From Psychrosphaera sp. B3R10 (GTDB taxonomy: Bacteria; Pseudomonadota; Gammaproteobacteria; Enterobacterales; Alteromonadaceae), in the NCBI RefSeq assembly GCF_018861025.1, contig NZ_JAHKQH010000040.1:1-64000 (forward strand): DNA of 64,000 nt, written 5' to 3'. Made by a program: the position numbers and the translations under genes. Below are positions 47,273-56,670 of the stretch, piece by piece; position 1 is the first letter of the stretch, and each line of letters begins with the position of its first letter. Below the pieces are notes generated by a model, which was not told the origin of the DNA, did no database searches, and saw only the letters and a program-made list of their open reading frames with translations.

Positions 47273-47386
47273 TTATTTGGACTCGTTAGGTCCAATAGGA
47301 AGAAATGAAATTAAATAACCCGCAACGACAACAAATAGCAGTATTGCCGGCAGAATTAATACCGGATATTCATTAAGTAGCTCCAT
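47273..47386 (-). CDS. 37-aa single-pass membrane protein
   Basis: A frame of 38 codons starting MELLNEYPVLILPA, with one membrane helix (about 9-30) and a short tail ending PIGPNESK. GGAGGG six bases before the ATG is one of the strongest ribosome sites in the window, and a terminator lies 12 bp downstream, so this is very likely a real small-protein gene. I cannot assign a family. Small subunits of respiratory or transport complexes have this form, but none is encoded next to it. Confidence 0.75.
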   Translation of the reverse strand: MELLNEYPVLILPAILLFVVVAGYLISFLPIGPNESK

Positions 47387-47577
47387 TATTACCCTCCGTT
47401 AGTCGCAACCAATTGTTTAAATAATAATTTATCGCTAATGACGATTATAGTAAACGATACCCAATTTTCACTTTTTCACAATACACTTTTTGCAATTCCA
47501 AAGAGCGTATGGTCAATTTCCACTTTAAGAGTATTTGTCTTTATATTTGCTGGCGTATTATTTGGGTATATAAGAAT

Positions 47578-47652
47578 TGGCGCTCCCGGCAGGAATCGAA
47601 CCTGCGCTTCAACCTCCGGAGGGTCGCGTGATATCCACTTCACTACGGGAGC
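47578..47652 (-). tRNA. tRNA-Arg (anticodon CCG)
   Basis: Read on the minus strand: acceptor stem GCTCCCG/CGGGAGC, D arm GTGAAGTGGATATCAC, anticodon stem CGACC/GGTTG with loop CTCCGGA (anticodon CCG, decoding CGG), T arm GCAGG-TTCGATT-CCTGC, discriminator G and an encoded CCA (47578-47580). The cloverleaf is complete. Confidence 0.97.
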
Positions 47653-48044
47653 AACTGGGCAGTAGTTTATGGAATAAGGGTGATAATTGCCAACATAAAT
47701 CGATAAACGTTCCCTAACTGTTCAAATTTACAACAGTTTGTAGGTCATCATAATAAGCCAAACCTGACTCGCCGCAATGGGCTGCGCGATATATAGACAA
47801 CCTAATATTGAGGTTAACTTGGTATTTTATTAGATGAATTTTTTATTGCGTACAACAATACAGTTATCTTAAATTTAAAAAATCAGAGATAAACAATTGT
47901 TTTATCACCCTATTTTAGTTTACATTGGTGTAACCATGCTATTTACGTTTATTGCGAATTTGGCAAATTTAACTAGATATTTTGGCGTAATAAGCTTTAA
48001 TTAACTCACCACATTCATATGATAAAAAGGGTAGGAGACGGGGT
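47653..48044. other. Intergenic stretch between tRNA-Arg and the HTH gene
   Basis: About 390 bp. It holds the likely tRNA promoter near 47664-47693. A short AACCT/AGGTT stem (about 47799-47818) has no T run. No coding frame with a ribosome site was seen. Confidence 0.5.
47664..47693 (-). promoter_or_regulatory. Probable promoter of tRNA-Arg
   Basis: On the minus strand a -35-like TTGGCA (47693-47688) is 18 bp from a -10-like TAAACT (47669-47664), 11 bp before the tRNA. A GC-rich discriminator (GCCC) follows, as usual for stringently controlled stable RNA promoters. Confidence 0.45.
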
Positions 48045-48227
48045 ATGTCGTTAATGACAGTAGATCAAGTAGCTGAATTTCTTGGCGTAAAAGACGTTAG
48101 AGTTTTACGATTAGAACGCGAGCACTTGTTAAATGCAGCTGAAAAAGATGGCGGCGGTAACCCGTTGTTTAATCAAGAAGACGTTAAAAAATATAAAGAA
48201 ATTGCTGAGCGACTCGGCGGCATCTAG
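48045..48227 (+). CDS. 60-aa helix-turn-helix DNA-binding protein
   Basis: A small protein with a MerR/excisionase-like winged-helix pattern: MTVDQVAEFLGVKDVRVLRLEREHLL, then GNPLFNQEDVKKYKEIAERLG. Close relatives are common in Alteromonadales as 'DNA-binding protein'. A purine-rich ribosome site (GGAGACGGGG) precedes the ATG. Its target is unknown. It converges on the kinase gene that ends 15 bp away. Confidence 0.8.
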   Translation: MSLMTVDQVAEFLGVKDVRVLRLEREHLLNAAEKDGGGNPLFNQEDVKKYKEIAERLGGI

Positions 48228-48242
48228 TCTCTTCAGATACTG

Positions 48243-49124
48243 CTATTGATAAAGCCTTAATGGGTGGTTGTGTTTTAACGCCCAGCAAAGGCAAGTTAGT
48301 CGGTAAAACTCAATCCAATGCTGTGCACCTTGCACAAATTCATTAGGCGCTAATTCATTGCTACCGCTTTTATCGAAAATTGCCGTTAAGTTAAATTGTT
48401 GTACATAACTTAGCAGCAACTTTTGAGTCTGTAGTTCGTTTAATTCAAATTCGACAATGATACTCGCGAGATCCCATCGGACGTCGTTGTACTGTGCACA
48501 TTCCCAATCTAACAAGCCAACCTTAGTATGATCAGGTGTCATTAAGATATTGCCTAGATTTAGATCTCCATGAACTAACCCTTTGAAACACCCTGTTATA
48601 TTTTCATTGTTATCCATCAGACATTTAATGGCTTCAAATTTTTGTTTTAACTGCCATTGGTCGTTTCTTGTCGTTAATACTGAGTCTATTTCTTGTTTTA
48701 ACTGCGTCATTGTCCAAGTTGCGGGACTTACCTGCTCTAACTTTGTTGTATGGGCTTCTATGAGCGCATCGACAACTAACGGTAACATTGTCATTAATAA
48801 CTCTCGGCTCATTAACGCCCCAACAATTTCTTCTGTCGCTAATGACATCCCGTTATTATCACGCCAAGTGACCTTTGGAACGCTTAGATGTTGATGTGGT
48901 TGCGAGTTTAAATGTTGGGTAATATCAGCTTCATATTGCAATGAATCTGATGCTAGTTTTGTGCGTGCAGTTTTAAGATACCAGACTTGGCCATTATCAA
49001 AGTAACATTTTAAGGTGTTGTGGGTGCCTACAAACACGGCATCTAACCGAACGATTTGGTCAAGCAAAGTCTGGGGTAAATGCCTAACCTGAGGTGTGTC
49101 TACTAGATCAATGCCATTACGCAT
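48243..49124 (-). CDS. APH/choline-kinase family phosphotransferase, possible thiamine kinase
   Basis: A 293-aa kinase with Brenner motif HGDLNLGN (185-192) and the metal-binding LLDWE (about 204-208). The family phosphorylates small molecules such as choline, thiamine or aminoglycosides. As last gene of the operon with a PnuC-like transporter (8-bp overlap), a YkoF-like protein and a TonB receptor, trapping imported thiamine by phosphorylation is the most likely job. This is context inference, since the family alone does not fix the substrate. Confidence 0.8.
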   Translation of the reverse strand: MRNGIDLVDTPQVRHLPQTLLDQIVRLDAVFVGTHNTLKCYFDNGQVWYLKTARTKLASDSLQYEADITQHLNSQPHQHLSVPKVTWRDNNGMSLATEEIVGALMSRELLMTMLPLVVDALIEAHTTKLEQVSPATWTMTQLKQEIDSVLTTRNDQWQLKQKFEAIKCLMDNNENITGCFKGLVHGDLNLGNILMTPDHTKVGLLDWECAQYNDVRWDLASIIVEFELNELQTQKLLLSYVQQFNLTAIFDKSGSNELAPNEFVQGAQHWIEFYRLTCLCWALKHNHPLRLYQ

Positions 49125-49776
49125 GGTCTAATAATTCATTGTCGTCTGTTTCTTGCTCTTCAATATACAACTTACGCCAACTTATATAGCCGTGGGCGGC
49201 AAATAGGGTATATAACATAAATAGGACGACTGTTGGGTAGTAGCCTTGTGTGACATATAGAAACAAGGATGCGATATCAATTACAACCCAATAGAGCCAA
49301 TTCTCCAATACTTTTTGGGTTAGTAAATACGTAGCAAATAGCGCAAATACTGTAGTGAAAGTATCTAAGTACGCCATGTTTGCATGGGTAAAGTTGTCGA
49401 GCATAAATCCAACCACCAATACCATTAACGAAATAACAGCAATGTATTTTATGTGGGATGCCATACGCCACGATATAATTGGTTTTACGGTGGTGATATC
49501 TTCAAAAATCGCATTTTCTTCTGCACATTTATCAACAGTGCGCCACTGGTGAAAACCAAAAACCGCCATCAACATATAATAAAAGTTTAGCAGGCTTTCC
49601 ATTAGCAAGGCACCATGCCAAAAGAGTAGGGTGTAGATTGCCGTACTAACAAAAGCCGCTGGCCAACACCAACTATTTTGTTTTATGGCTAATATGACAT
49701 ATACAAGGCTCAAAATAGCGGCAATGTATTCCCATATCGACATTGCTTCGAATCCAGCTAAAACCCCATCAATCAT
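49117..49776 (-). CDS. PnuC-family vitamin transporter, probable thiamine transporter PnuT
   Basis: A 219-aa protein with about seven helices. The family signatures are visible: QNSWCWPAAFVSTAIYTLLFW, YYMLMAVFGFHQW and ENWLYWVVIDIASLFLYV. PnuC proteins carry nicotinamide riboside; the PnuT subgroup carries thiamine and the two differ only in a few pocket residues. The operon's YkoF-like protein favours thiamine. The start is set to ATG 49776, seven bases after the YkoF-like stop, to match the family N-terminus; the frame opens upstream at 49851. Confidence 0.88.
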   Translation of the reverse strand: MIDGVLAGFEAMSIWEYIAAILSLVYVILAIKQNSWCWPAAFVSTAIYTLLFWHGALLMESLLNFYYMLMAVFGFHQWRTVDKCAEENAIFEDITTVKPIISWRMASHIKYIAVISLMVLVVGFMLDNFTHANMAYLDTFTTVFALFATYLLTQKVLENWLYWVVIDIASLFLYVTQGYYPTVVLFMLYTLFAAHGYISWRKLYIEEQETDDNELLDHA

Positions 49777-49783
49777 TTTCCGA

Positions 49784-50050
49784 TTAGCCCTTACCAACTG
49801 TGTTAGACAAGTCACCTGGAATAAACTTACAGACAAATACGGTTGTTCCAAACTGCTCGAAGCTTCGTTTTAGTTCGGTATTTAAAGCGCTCATAACTAT
49901 GTCATAGTCACCAAAAATTTGAGTACTCATGCAATTTGTAGATACGTTAATTGCTGAGTACTGATTTAGCCTGGCGATAAAATCAGAGATAGCCGCTATA
50001 TAATCAACTTCGCTTAGTGGGTACTTACTTATTTCGACGCTTAATTTCAA
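49784..50050 (-). CDS. YkoF/MTH1187-like thiamine-binding protein
   Basis: An 88-aa protein. The sequence pattern (KLSVEISKYPL, then FIARLNQYSAINVSTNCMSTQIFGD) fits the small ferredoxin-like YkoF/MTH1187 family, members of which bind thiamine or its pyrimidine part. No ATG is available near the start; TTG 50050 follows AGAGAAG, so a TTG start is likely. It sits between the receptor and the transporter genes, 84 and 7 bp away, without a terminator. Confidence 0.75.
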   Translation of the reverse strand: MKLSVEISKYPLSEVDYIAAISDFIARLNQYSAINVSTNCMSTQIFGDYDIVMSALNTELKRSFEQFGTTVFVCKFIPGDLSNTVGKG

Positions 50051-50134
50051 TTTCGTGCTTCTCTTGATTTAATTTTCAAACTGCTTTTGGGGTCTAAACT
50101 CTTGCCTAAAATTGTTGGGTTTTATCCAATTTTC

Positions 50135-52258
50135 TTAGAAAACGAAGTCAACTTTTACGCCATAAACAAATGGTTCGCCAAACTGTTCATAAAGTTTGTT
50201 CGCCCAACCGTCTCTTGGGTCATTGCCAAAATAGAAACCACGTACGCCGTACGTTTCGTCTGTTAGGTTTCGAGCCCAAAAAGTGATGTCCATGTTGTCG
50301 CCAATATAAATTACACTCGCATTAACCAATTGCATTGCTTCAGATTTCTGGTCATGGCTAAATGAGTAGTAAAACTCGTCTTTACCAGTAAGGCTAACAC
50401 TTGCTTCAATACGGTCTGTAACTCTAAAGTTACCGCCTAAATGGAATTGATAGCTTGGGGCATGGGCTTGTTCGCGATCTTGGATAACAATGATTTTGTC
50501 TTCCCATGTTTCTGGATCCGTGAACTTACGATTTATATTGTCTACTTCGGTTTCTAATAACGACAATCCAGCCGTAATAGACATAAACGAATTTGGTTCG
50601 TATTTAACATTGGTTTCTAAACCGTAATTAACGCCTTGCGGTGCATTAGAAATATAACCAATGAAAATAGGTTGGGCTGAATTGTTTTGCACGTCAGCAT
50701 GATTTGTGAGCCATTGTTTTATTTGGATATTGTCACGAGTAGCATAAAAAATATTGGCGCTGGCTGTTAACGTATTTTTGTTATTGCTTGCTCTTATGCC
50801 CATCTCAATATTTTCAAGCACTTCGGGTCTAAACGTTGAATATTGACTCAGTTCTGCTCGGTCCAAATCATTTTGTAAGTCACCCACGCGCCCTAATGCT
50901 TCACCATTAACACCACCAGATTTAAAACCACGACTAATTCGAATATAGGTTAAGAAGTTATCACTGTATTTGTTACTCGCTGATACATGACCACCCCACA
51001 TGTTATCGTCAAAATCATGGGCTGTGCCTGCATTATCGACATACTCACCGCTATAACGTTCGAAACGCAATCCAGTAGAGATCTCCATAGTGTCCGAACC
51101 TTCAAAGCGTTTTTCACCATAGATAGCAAAATTATTGACCTCATTTTCGCTTTCAAATATACCAGCCGCGTAAACATAATCTCGAGTTAGCTCTTCTGTA
51201 ATACTTCGGCCAAACAAACCAACAACTAAGTCGTCTTCTTTTGAGCTGAAAGCAACGTCAAATTGATATTGCGCTTTATCACGAAAATACGCATCAGTAC
51301 TGGTGTATCCATCTGGGTGGATGCCGTCATACGCCCAATCTTCATCATAGCCATATTCCGTGGTTGTATGAGAAGAGCTAAACGCCACTTTATTATTAAA
51401 TTGCTCAGCACCTCGATAATAACTAATGACACCAACAGAAGTTGTGTCCTGACGGTCAAAGCCTGGTTGGTCCGACAAGGTATTGCGATTGTTATCTAAT
51501 GAAAAAGTGTCATAACCGTTGTCGATATCAAATTTGTGAAGCGTAGATGCGATGATCCAATCGTTCGTTATAATCGATTTCACATTTGCTCTAATTGCTA
51601 ACTCATCAAAACCATTAGTGTCATCTCGGTTTAGGTGGGTATTATTAATGTAACCATCACCATCAACTTTATTGATAGAAACCCGATAAGCGTTGCTTTC
51701 GTTAATATCGCCGCCAGTAGCAAAACCAAGATTTGTGTAACCGTAATTACCCGCTTCAAGTCGAAGTCTTGTTGGGTGAGCCAAGCCAGTTTCTGCACTG
51801 CTTATGTTGACAAAACCGGCCATGGCATTGGCGCCAATGCTGGTGCCTTGAGGCCCTTTAAAAACTTCGATTTGTTCAACATCAAACATCATCGCAGCAC
51901 CGCCAACACCAGAGTAATCAATACCATCGATTGCAATACCAACAGATGGGTTGACCGGGTCGACAAACTGACTGCGTTCTCCAATACCACGAATTTGTAT
52001 AAAGCGGGCACGAGAGCTACCCGCAGAGAAATTTACATTACCCATTTGTTGTAACATATCTTGCAGATGAGTTGCGCCTAAACGCTCTATCTGTTGCATA
52101 TTTACAATATCAACCGCATTAGCTGCGTCGGATGCAACTGTTGGTAGGATCTCACCTTTTACTTCAATCTTTTCAATTTCATCTGTTTCTTCGTATGCAA
52201 ACGTCGAAACAGAGAACGTCAGTGCGATTAGAGATGTGACGTTACGAATCATACTCAT
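50135..52258 (-). CDS. TonB-dependent receptor, Omr1-like (probable thiamine receptor)
   Basis: A 707-aa outer-membrane receptor. A signal peptide (about 1-21) leads to the TonB-box-like IEKIEVKGE, a plug with FIQIRGIGERSQF and VEQIEVFKGPQGT, and a long barrel with the conserved SRGFKSGGVNG and a terminal Phe (GVKVDFVF). First gene of the operon with YkoF-like, PnuC-like and kinase genes. This gene set matches the thiamine-regulated 'Omr1' receptor group described in Shewanella-type genomes. CAGGGA precedes the ATG. No TPP riboswitch is visible in its leader. Confidence 0.88.
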   Translation of the reverse strand: MSMIRNVTSLIALTFSVSTFAYEETDEIEKIEVKGEILPTVASDAANAVDIVNMQQIERLGATHLQDMLQQMGNVNFSAGSSRARFIQIRGIGERSQFVDPVNPSVGIAIDGIDYSGVGGAAMMFDVEQIEVFKGPQGTSIGANAMAGFVNISSAETGLAHPTRLRLEAGNYGYTNLGFATGGDINESNAYRVSINKVDGDGYINNTHLNRDDTNGFDELAIRANVKSIITNDWIIASTLHKFDIDNGYDTFSLDNNRNTLSDQPGFDRQDTTSVGVISYYRGAEQFNNKVAFSSSHTTTEYGYDEDWAYDGIHPDGYTSTDAYFRDKAQYQFDVAFSSKEDDLVVGLFGRSITEELTRDYVYAAGIFESENEVNNFAIYGEKRFEGSDTMEISTGLRFERYSGEYVDNAGTAHDFDDNMWGGHVSASNKYSDNFLTYIRISRGFKSGGVNGEALGRVGDLQNDLDRAELSQYSTFRPEVLENIEMGIRASNNKNTLTASANIFYATRDNIQIKQWLTNHADVQNNSAQPIFIGYISNAPQGVNYGLETNVKYEPNSFMSITAGLSLLETEVDNINRKFTDPETWEDKIIVIQDREQAHAPSYQFHLGGNFRVTDRIEASVSLTGKDEFYYSFSHDQKSEAMQLVNASVIYIGDNMDITFWARNLTDETYGVRGFYFGNDPRDGWANKLYEQFGEPFVYGVKVDFVF

Positions 52259-52468
52259 TATATTAGTTGTCCCTGAAAATGTTGGTGTCCCGTGATTGGC
52301 GTGCCCAACCTGAGATAAAAGCTTAATTTAATGGATTAATTTTCGATCATACCTAAATTAGTATAGTTACTCCAATTACTGTTTTCTATGAATTATGCTT
52401 TTTAATGTGTTTAATTATCGGCGCTCACGCATTTATTGCCACTAAAAAGGAAAACTTAATTTGAATTG

Positions 52469-52933
52469 TTAGTATGTCAGTCGCATTCCAATATGCGGGA
52501 TATCGTCTTCCAGGTACATTTCGGTGATTTGAACAAACCCCAAATTTTGGTAAAAAGCCTGCAGGTGCTGCTGTGCAGAGATATGGCAAGTGCACTGTGG
52601 CCATCGTTGTTTCACTTCGGATAACGCACTTTTCATTAACGTAACACCTAAGCTTTTTCCTCTATGGTTCTGGTGGACGACAACCCGCCCGATAGCAGAC
52701 TCTTTCGGATAAACAATGTCTGGCCCAATAAGTCGGCAATAGCCAACCATTTCGCCTTTTTCATAAGCAAAATGATGGTAAACGTTTGGCATTCGATCAA
52801 TGTCATCTAAATCTGGGTAATAACAGGTTTGCTCGACAACAAACACGTCAATTCTGAGTTTAAGCAGGTCATACAATTCGTCAGTCGACAGTTCGCTAAA
52901 GGACTTAGTTTGCCAATTTAGTTCTATTGTCAT
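52469..52933 (-). CDS. elaA: GNAT acetyltransferase ElaA
   Basis: A 154-aa acetyltransferase closely matching E. coli ElaA over its length: ELSTDELYDLLKLRIDVFVVEQ, YPDLDDID, IGRVVVHQNHRGKSLG (acetyl-CoA loop) and the C-terminal DDIPHIGM. The start is ATG 52933 because GAGG lies seven bases before it, overlapping an ATG at 52945. Physiological substrate unknown. Single gene between the Omr1 operon and a divergent DUF3299 gene. Confidence 0.9.
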   Translation of the reverse strand: MTIELNWQTKSFSELSTDELYDLLKLRIDVFVVEQTCYYPDLDDIDRMPNVYHHFAYEKGEMVGYCRLIGPDIVYPKESAIGRVVVHQNHRGKSLGVTLMKSALSEVKQRWPQCTCHISAQQHLQAFYQNLGFVQITEMYLEDDIPHIGMRLTY

Positions 52934-53054
52934 TATGTTCCTCATAAATTTATATTGTCGTTAAACGCAAATTACATGGCGATGATAACAAGCAACTTGG
53001 CAAAGCCCAATCAGCCAGTTATTCTTCTTTTAGTTCCAGTATTCTGAGTAATGT

Positions 53055-53531
53055 ATGATTAAAAATGCCGTTTTACTAATTTGTTTTGTTATCTCAACTC
53101 ACCTATTTGCACAGCAACCAGTCGAACTAGAATGGGAAAATTTGGTGCCTAACGATTTTCAGATCGAAGCACCAAACGTTGAGCATATTGGTCAAGCTAT
53201 GGCAGGCCCACAAACGATTAACGCCCCTGTTGTAAAGGAGTTAGACGGCAAGTTAGTTAAAATCCCTGGATTTGTTGTGCCATTAGAAGGTGATGAAACA
53301 TCTGTTACTGAATTTCTACTCGTCCCTTACTTTGGCGCATGCACGCACGTTCCGCCGCCGCCCTCAAATCAAATTATCCATGTCACCTTTAAAAAAGGGG
53401 CGCCTGCTGAAGCGCTATACGACCCAATCTATCTAATTGGCACACTATCAACTAAAGAATGGAAAGGCGAGTTAGCACAAGTTGGCTACACTATGGTCGC
53501 AACGGCATTTGCACCGTACGACGACTTTTAA
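53055..53531 (+). CDS. Periplasmic DUF3299 protein
   Basis: A 158-aa exported protein with a signal peptide (about 1-19, HLFA|QQP). The core has LVKIPGFVVPLEGDE and the hallmark PYFGACTHVPPPPSNQIIHV, where Cys and His next to the Pro run suggest metal or redox binding. DUF3299 genes often lie beside ABC or lipoprotein transport genes in marine bacteria; here the gene converges with the next one (4-bp overlap). Function unknown. Confidence 0.88.
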   Translation: MIKNAVLLICFVISTHLFAQQPVELEWENLVPNDFQIEAPNVEHIGQAMAGPQTINAPVVKELDGKLVKIPGFVVPLEGDETSVTEFLLVPYFGACTHVPPPPSNQIIHVTFKKGAPAEALYDPIYLIGTLSTKEWKGELAQVGYTMVATAFAPYDDF

Positions 53532-53896
53532 TTATTTCGCAATCCTTCATTTTCAATCGCATCCAATTGTCGGTCAACAATGCTGCAAATTTTTCGACGA
53601 TTTTGATCTGAAATTTCAGTATTAAAAGCATCGTGTTCACAATAATTGCGGTGAAACTTCATCAAACCTTCAGGTGTAAAAAGGTAAGGTTTCAAAAACT
53701 CTTCCTCGGCGTCATTTAGGGTATTAAAATGACTGACGATTTCGGCACTTACGGTATCGGTAATTCTGTTTTCTGCGTATTCCGACGACGCAATATTACT
53801 CACAAATCCAAGAAGCTTCGCTCGGATATCGTTTATAAATGGGCTATCGATAGTGAGTAACGACCCTATCAATAATAAAAACAAAATAAATTTCAT
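53528..53896 (-). CDS. 122-aa secreted hypothetical protein
   Basis: A signal peptide or anchor (about 1-17) precedes a helical protein with two Cys (about 87 and 106, YCEHD and KICSI) that could form a disulfide. No family was recognised. It overlaps the DUF3299 gene tail to tail by 4 bp. Confidence 0.6.
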   Translation of the reverse strand: MKFILFLLLIGSLLTIDSPFINDIRAKLLGFVSNIASSEYAENRITDTVSAEIVSHFNTLNDAEEEFLKPYLFTPEGLMKFHRNYCEHDAFNTEISDQNRRKICSIVDRQLDAIENEGLRNN

Positions 53897-54159
53897 ATTA
53901 ATACCTACTAATTAAAATGAGAATATACGCCAAAAATGTGATTTCTTTGTTTAAATGTCATTTTGTTATGTAGCAGATCAAAGAAACGACAATTTTTCCA
54001 ATAATATATCATTTTATGCTTTATAATCAGAACAATACTGCAACCATAATTGTGTCCCCTTTTTTAGGGTGTATTGTTGCTAGTTAATTCCCTAACATTG
54101 TTACAATGTTAAGGGGTTTTATTATTTATGGCCAAATCTCTCAAGCCACGGATCGTCCA

Positions 54160-55578
54160 ATGAATCAAAAAATTGATATTAAAAACATCCCTTCCGACGT
54201 TAAAGTTCATCGTCCTGAACAATCTGACAATCATACTTATAATCTGCGAAGTCGTATTTATGTAAGAGCCGTAAAAGGTCTGCACCAACTGATACGTCGT
54301 AAAATAGGTATTATATCGTTAGGATTATTCGGATTATTACCTTGGTTAAAATACGGTGACCGACAGGCTATTTTACTCGACATCGTAAATCAAGAATTTA
54401 ACATTTTTGGCCTAACACTGTGGCCTCAAGACCTTACCTTATTTGCCTCTATTCTTATTATTTCTGCCTATTTGCTGTTTTTTGTGACGACATTTTATGG
54501 TCGGGTTTGGTGTGGTTATTTATGTCCACAAACTGTGTGGACCTTTATGTTTATTTGGTTTGAAGAGAAAATCGAGGGGACAGCTAATAAACGTAAACGA
54601 TTTGACGAAATGCCAATGAGCTGGACAAAAGTCTGGAAAAAAACGCTCAAGCATACCTCCTGGTGGGGTGTTTCGTTGCTAACCTCATTAACGTTCATCG
54701 GTTATTTTGTTCCTATCGACCAATTATTTGTCGACTTTTTTACGTTTGAAGCCTCATCAGCGATTGTTGGTTGGACCCTATTTTTTGCCGGCGCTACTTA
54801 TGCTAATGCCGGTTGGATGCGTGAAGTTATGTGTATTCATATGTGCCCATATTCACGGTTCCAGTCGTCGATGTTTGACAAAGATACGTTTACAGTTACC
54901 TACGACACTGAGCGCGGTGAAAAACGTGGCCCTCGTTCACGTAAAGTTAACCGTGAAGAAAATGGTTTAGGCGACTGTATTGACTGTAATCTATGTGTTC
55001 AAGTGTGCCCAACAGGCATCGACATACGCAATGGCTTGCAATACGAGTGTATAAACTGCGGTGCCTGTATAGACGCCTGCGACGAAACCATGGATAAAAT
55101 GAATTATCCACGTGGATTAATAAGTTACACCACCGAACATAGCTTAGAGGGTAAACCGACTAAGATATTGCGCGGTAAGTTGTATGGCTACCTTGTGGTT
55201 ATTTCTATCATGTTTGCTGCCTTTATTTGGCAAATTTCGTCGCGAGTGCCGCTTGAACTTAACATCGAACGAGACCGTAACGCTTTGTATCGTGAAACAG
55301 ATGAAGGTCTCATTGAAAACACTTATACATTGCAGATTATTAATAAAAGCCAAACAGACAACGAATATTTAATCGAAATCCAAGGGTTAGATCATTTCGA
55401 TTTTATTGGCCTCAAACAAATTAAAGTTAAAGCCGGCGAAGTACTCAGACTGCCGATCAGTATTGCTGTTGATCCATTTGAGTTAAACAAGCCAATAACG
55501 GACATAAAAATTGTTCTTCATTCAACAAGTGGTGACTTAACTGTAGATGAAGAGTCCCGCTTCTTTAAGGGACGTTAA
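54160..55578 (+). CDS. ccoG: Cytochrome c oxidase accessory protein CcoG (FixG/RdxA)
   Basis: About 472 aa from ATG 54160 (the frame opens at 54106). Membrane helices near the N-terminus are followed by CGYLCPQTVW, CIHMCPYSRFQS, then a 2[4Fe-4S] ferredoxin domain (CIDCNLCVQVCPTGID and CINCGACIDACDETM), another helix and a C-terminal Ig-like domain. CcoG delivers or reduces copper for cbb3 oxidase assembly. The ccoNOPQ genes are not in the window. The stop overlaps the srkA start (TAATG). Confidence 0.93.
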   Translation: MNQKIDIKNIPSDVKVHRPEQSDNHTYNLRSRIYVRAVKGLHQLIRRKIGIISLGLFGLLPWLKYGDRQAILLDIVNQEFNIFGLTLWPQDLTLFASILIISAYLLFFVTTFYGRVWCGYLCPQTVWTFMFIWFEEKIEGTANKRKRFDEMPMSWTKVWKKTLKHTSWWGVSLLTSLTFIGYFVPIDQLFVDFFTFEASSAIVGWTLFFAGATYANAGWMREVMCIHMCPYSRFQSSMFDKDTFTVTYDTERGEKRGPRSRKVNREENGLGDCIDCNLCVQVCPTGIDIRNGLQYECINCGACIDACDETMDKMNYPRGLISYTTEHSLEGKPTKILRGKLYGYLVVISIMFAAFIWQISSRVPLELNIERDRNALYRETDEGLIENTYTLQIINKSQTDNEYLIEIQGLDHFDFIGLKQIKVKAGEVLRLPISIAVDPFELNKPITDIKIVLHSTSGDLTVDEESRFFKGR

Positions 55579-56576
55579 TGTCGTCATTTAATTTTTCTGA
55601 ACTTGGCCCCGACATGATATTGGACGCTATCGAATCACTCGGGGTGTATCCCGAATCGGGTTTATTAGCGTTAAATAGCTATGAAAACAGGGTTTACCAA
55701 TTTAGAGCTGACGACCAACTAAAATATGTCGTAAAGTTTTATCGACCTGAACGTTGGACCAACGAGCAAATTCTTGATGAACATCAATTTGCTTTGCATC
55801 TCGATAGCGAAGATATTCCTGTTGTTCCGCCGTTAGTGATTAACGGCGAGACACTTTTTGAATATAACAATTATCGATTTTGTTTATACAATAGCGTCGG
55901 CGGACGAATGTTTGAGAATGATAACCTTGACCAGCTTGAGTGGTTAGGGCGCTTATTAGGGCGATTTCATAAGGCCAGCGGTGTTAAGAAGTTTAACAAC
56001 CGCAGTACCATTAATTTCCGCCCTGAATTTGCCGAAGCTCGCGCTGAACTGCAGCAATCTGACTTTATTCCGTCCTATTTAAAAAATACCTTTTTCCATG
56101 ACTTAGACATGTTAATTGACGAAACATTAACGCGCCTAGACCAGTCCTCAGCTGAATATGACGTGATCAGATTGCACGGTGATTGTCATGCGGGCAATAT
56201 TTTGTGGCAGAGTCATGGCGACCAAGACGACGCGATTTTAGTAGACTTAGACGATTGTTTAAATGGTCCCGCCATTCAGGATCTGTGGATGATGTTAAAT
56301 GGTGACCGGCAGCAACAAATGCTGCAACTCGATACCCTTGTTACCGCGTATGAAGAATTTAACGAATTTAATACAGCGGAATTGTCGCTTATCGAACCTT
56401 TGCGGGCACGTAGAATGGTCAATTATATGGCTTGGTTAGCAAAACGTTGGTCTGATCCTGCATTTCCAAGGAACTTTTCTTGGTTTGCATCAGACAAATA
56501 CTGGGAGCAGCAAGTTTTAGCCATTAAAGAACAAATTTATTCGCTAAGAGAACCGCCGCTTAAGTTAGGTTATTAG
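55578..56576 (+). CDS. srkA: Stress response kinase A
   Basis: A 332-aa eukaryote-like Ser/Thr kinase (YihE). Conserved points are ENRVYQFRADD, the catalytic loop LHGDCHAGN (199-207) and the Mg2+ motif DLDD (223-226), then DLWMMLNGDR. In E. coli it protects cells against stress-induced death and sits beside dsbA, as here (94 bp apart). Coupled to ccoG by a one-base overlap. Confidence 0.93.
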   Translation: MSSFNFSELGPDMILDAIESLGVYPESGLLALNSYENRVYQFRADDQLKYVVKFYRPERWTNEQILDEHQFALHLDSEDIPVVPPLVINGETLFEYNNYRFCLYNSVGGRMFENDNLDQLEWLGRLLGRFHKASGVKKFNNRSTINFRPEFAEARAELQQSDFIPSYLKNTFFHDLDMLIDETLTRLDQSSAEYDVIRLHGDCHAGNILWQSHGDQDDAILVDLDDCLNGPAIQDLWMMLNGDRQQQMLQLDTLVTAYEEFNEFNTAELSLIEPLRARRMVNYMAWLAKRWSDPAFPRNFSWFASDKYWEQQVLAIKEQIYSLREPPLKLGY

Positions 56577-56670
56577 TCGCATTCCAAATAAACTGGGTTG
56601 TAAAAATATTCTCTACAGGCATAATTTGGGTCAACACGATACCAAATCGTAATTTCAATTAGGATAATTC

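Noticed and set aside
47438-47665. 75-codon plus-strand frame over the tRNA
   Set aside because: It is the antisense of tRNA-Arg (the peptide RNRTCASTSGGS arises from tRNA sequence) and is not a gene.
52261-52320. CTGAGAT and GTGCCC near the Omr1-like gene, suggesting a TPP riboswitch
   Set aside because: The motif is on the plus strand, opposite to the operon, and the other conserved blocks (GAACCTGATC, TAATACC, GCGNAGGGA) are missing on either strand.
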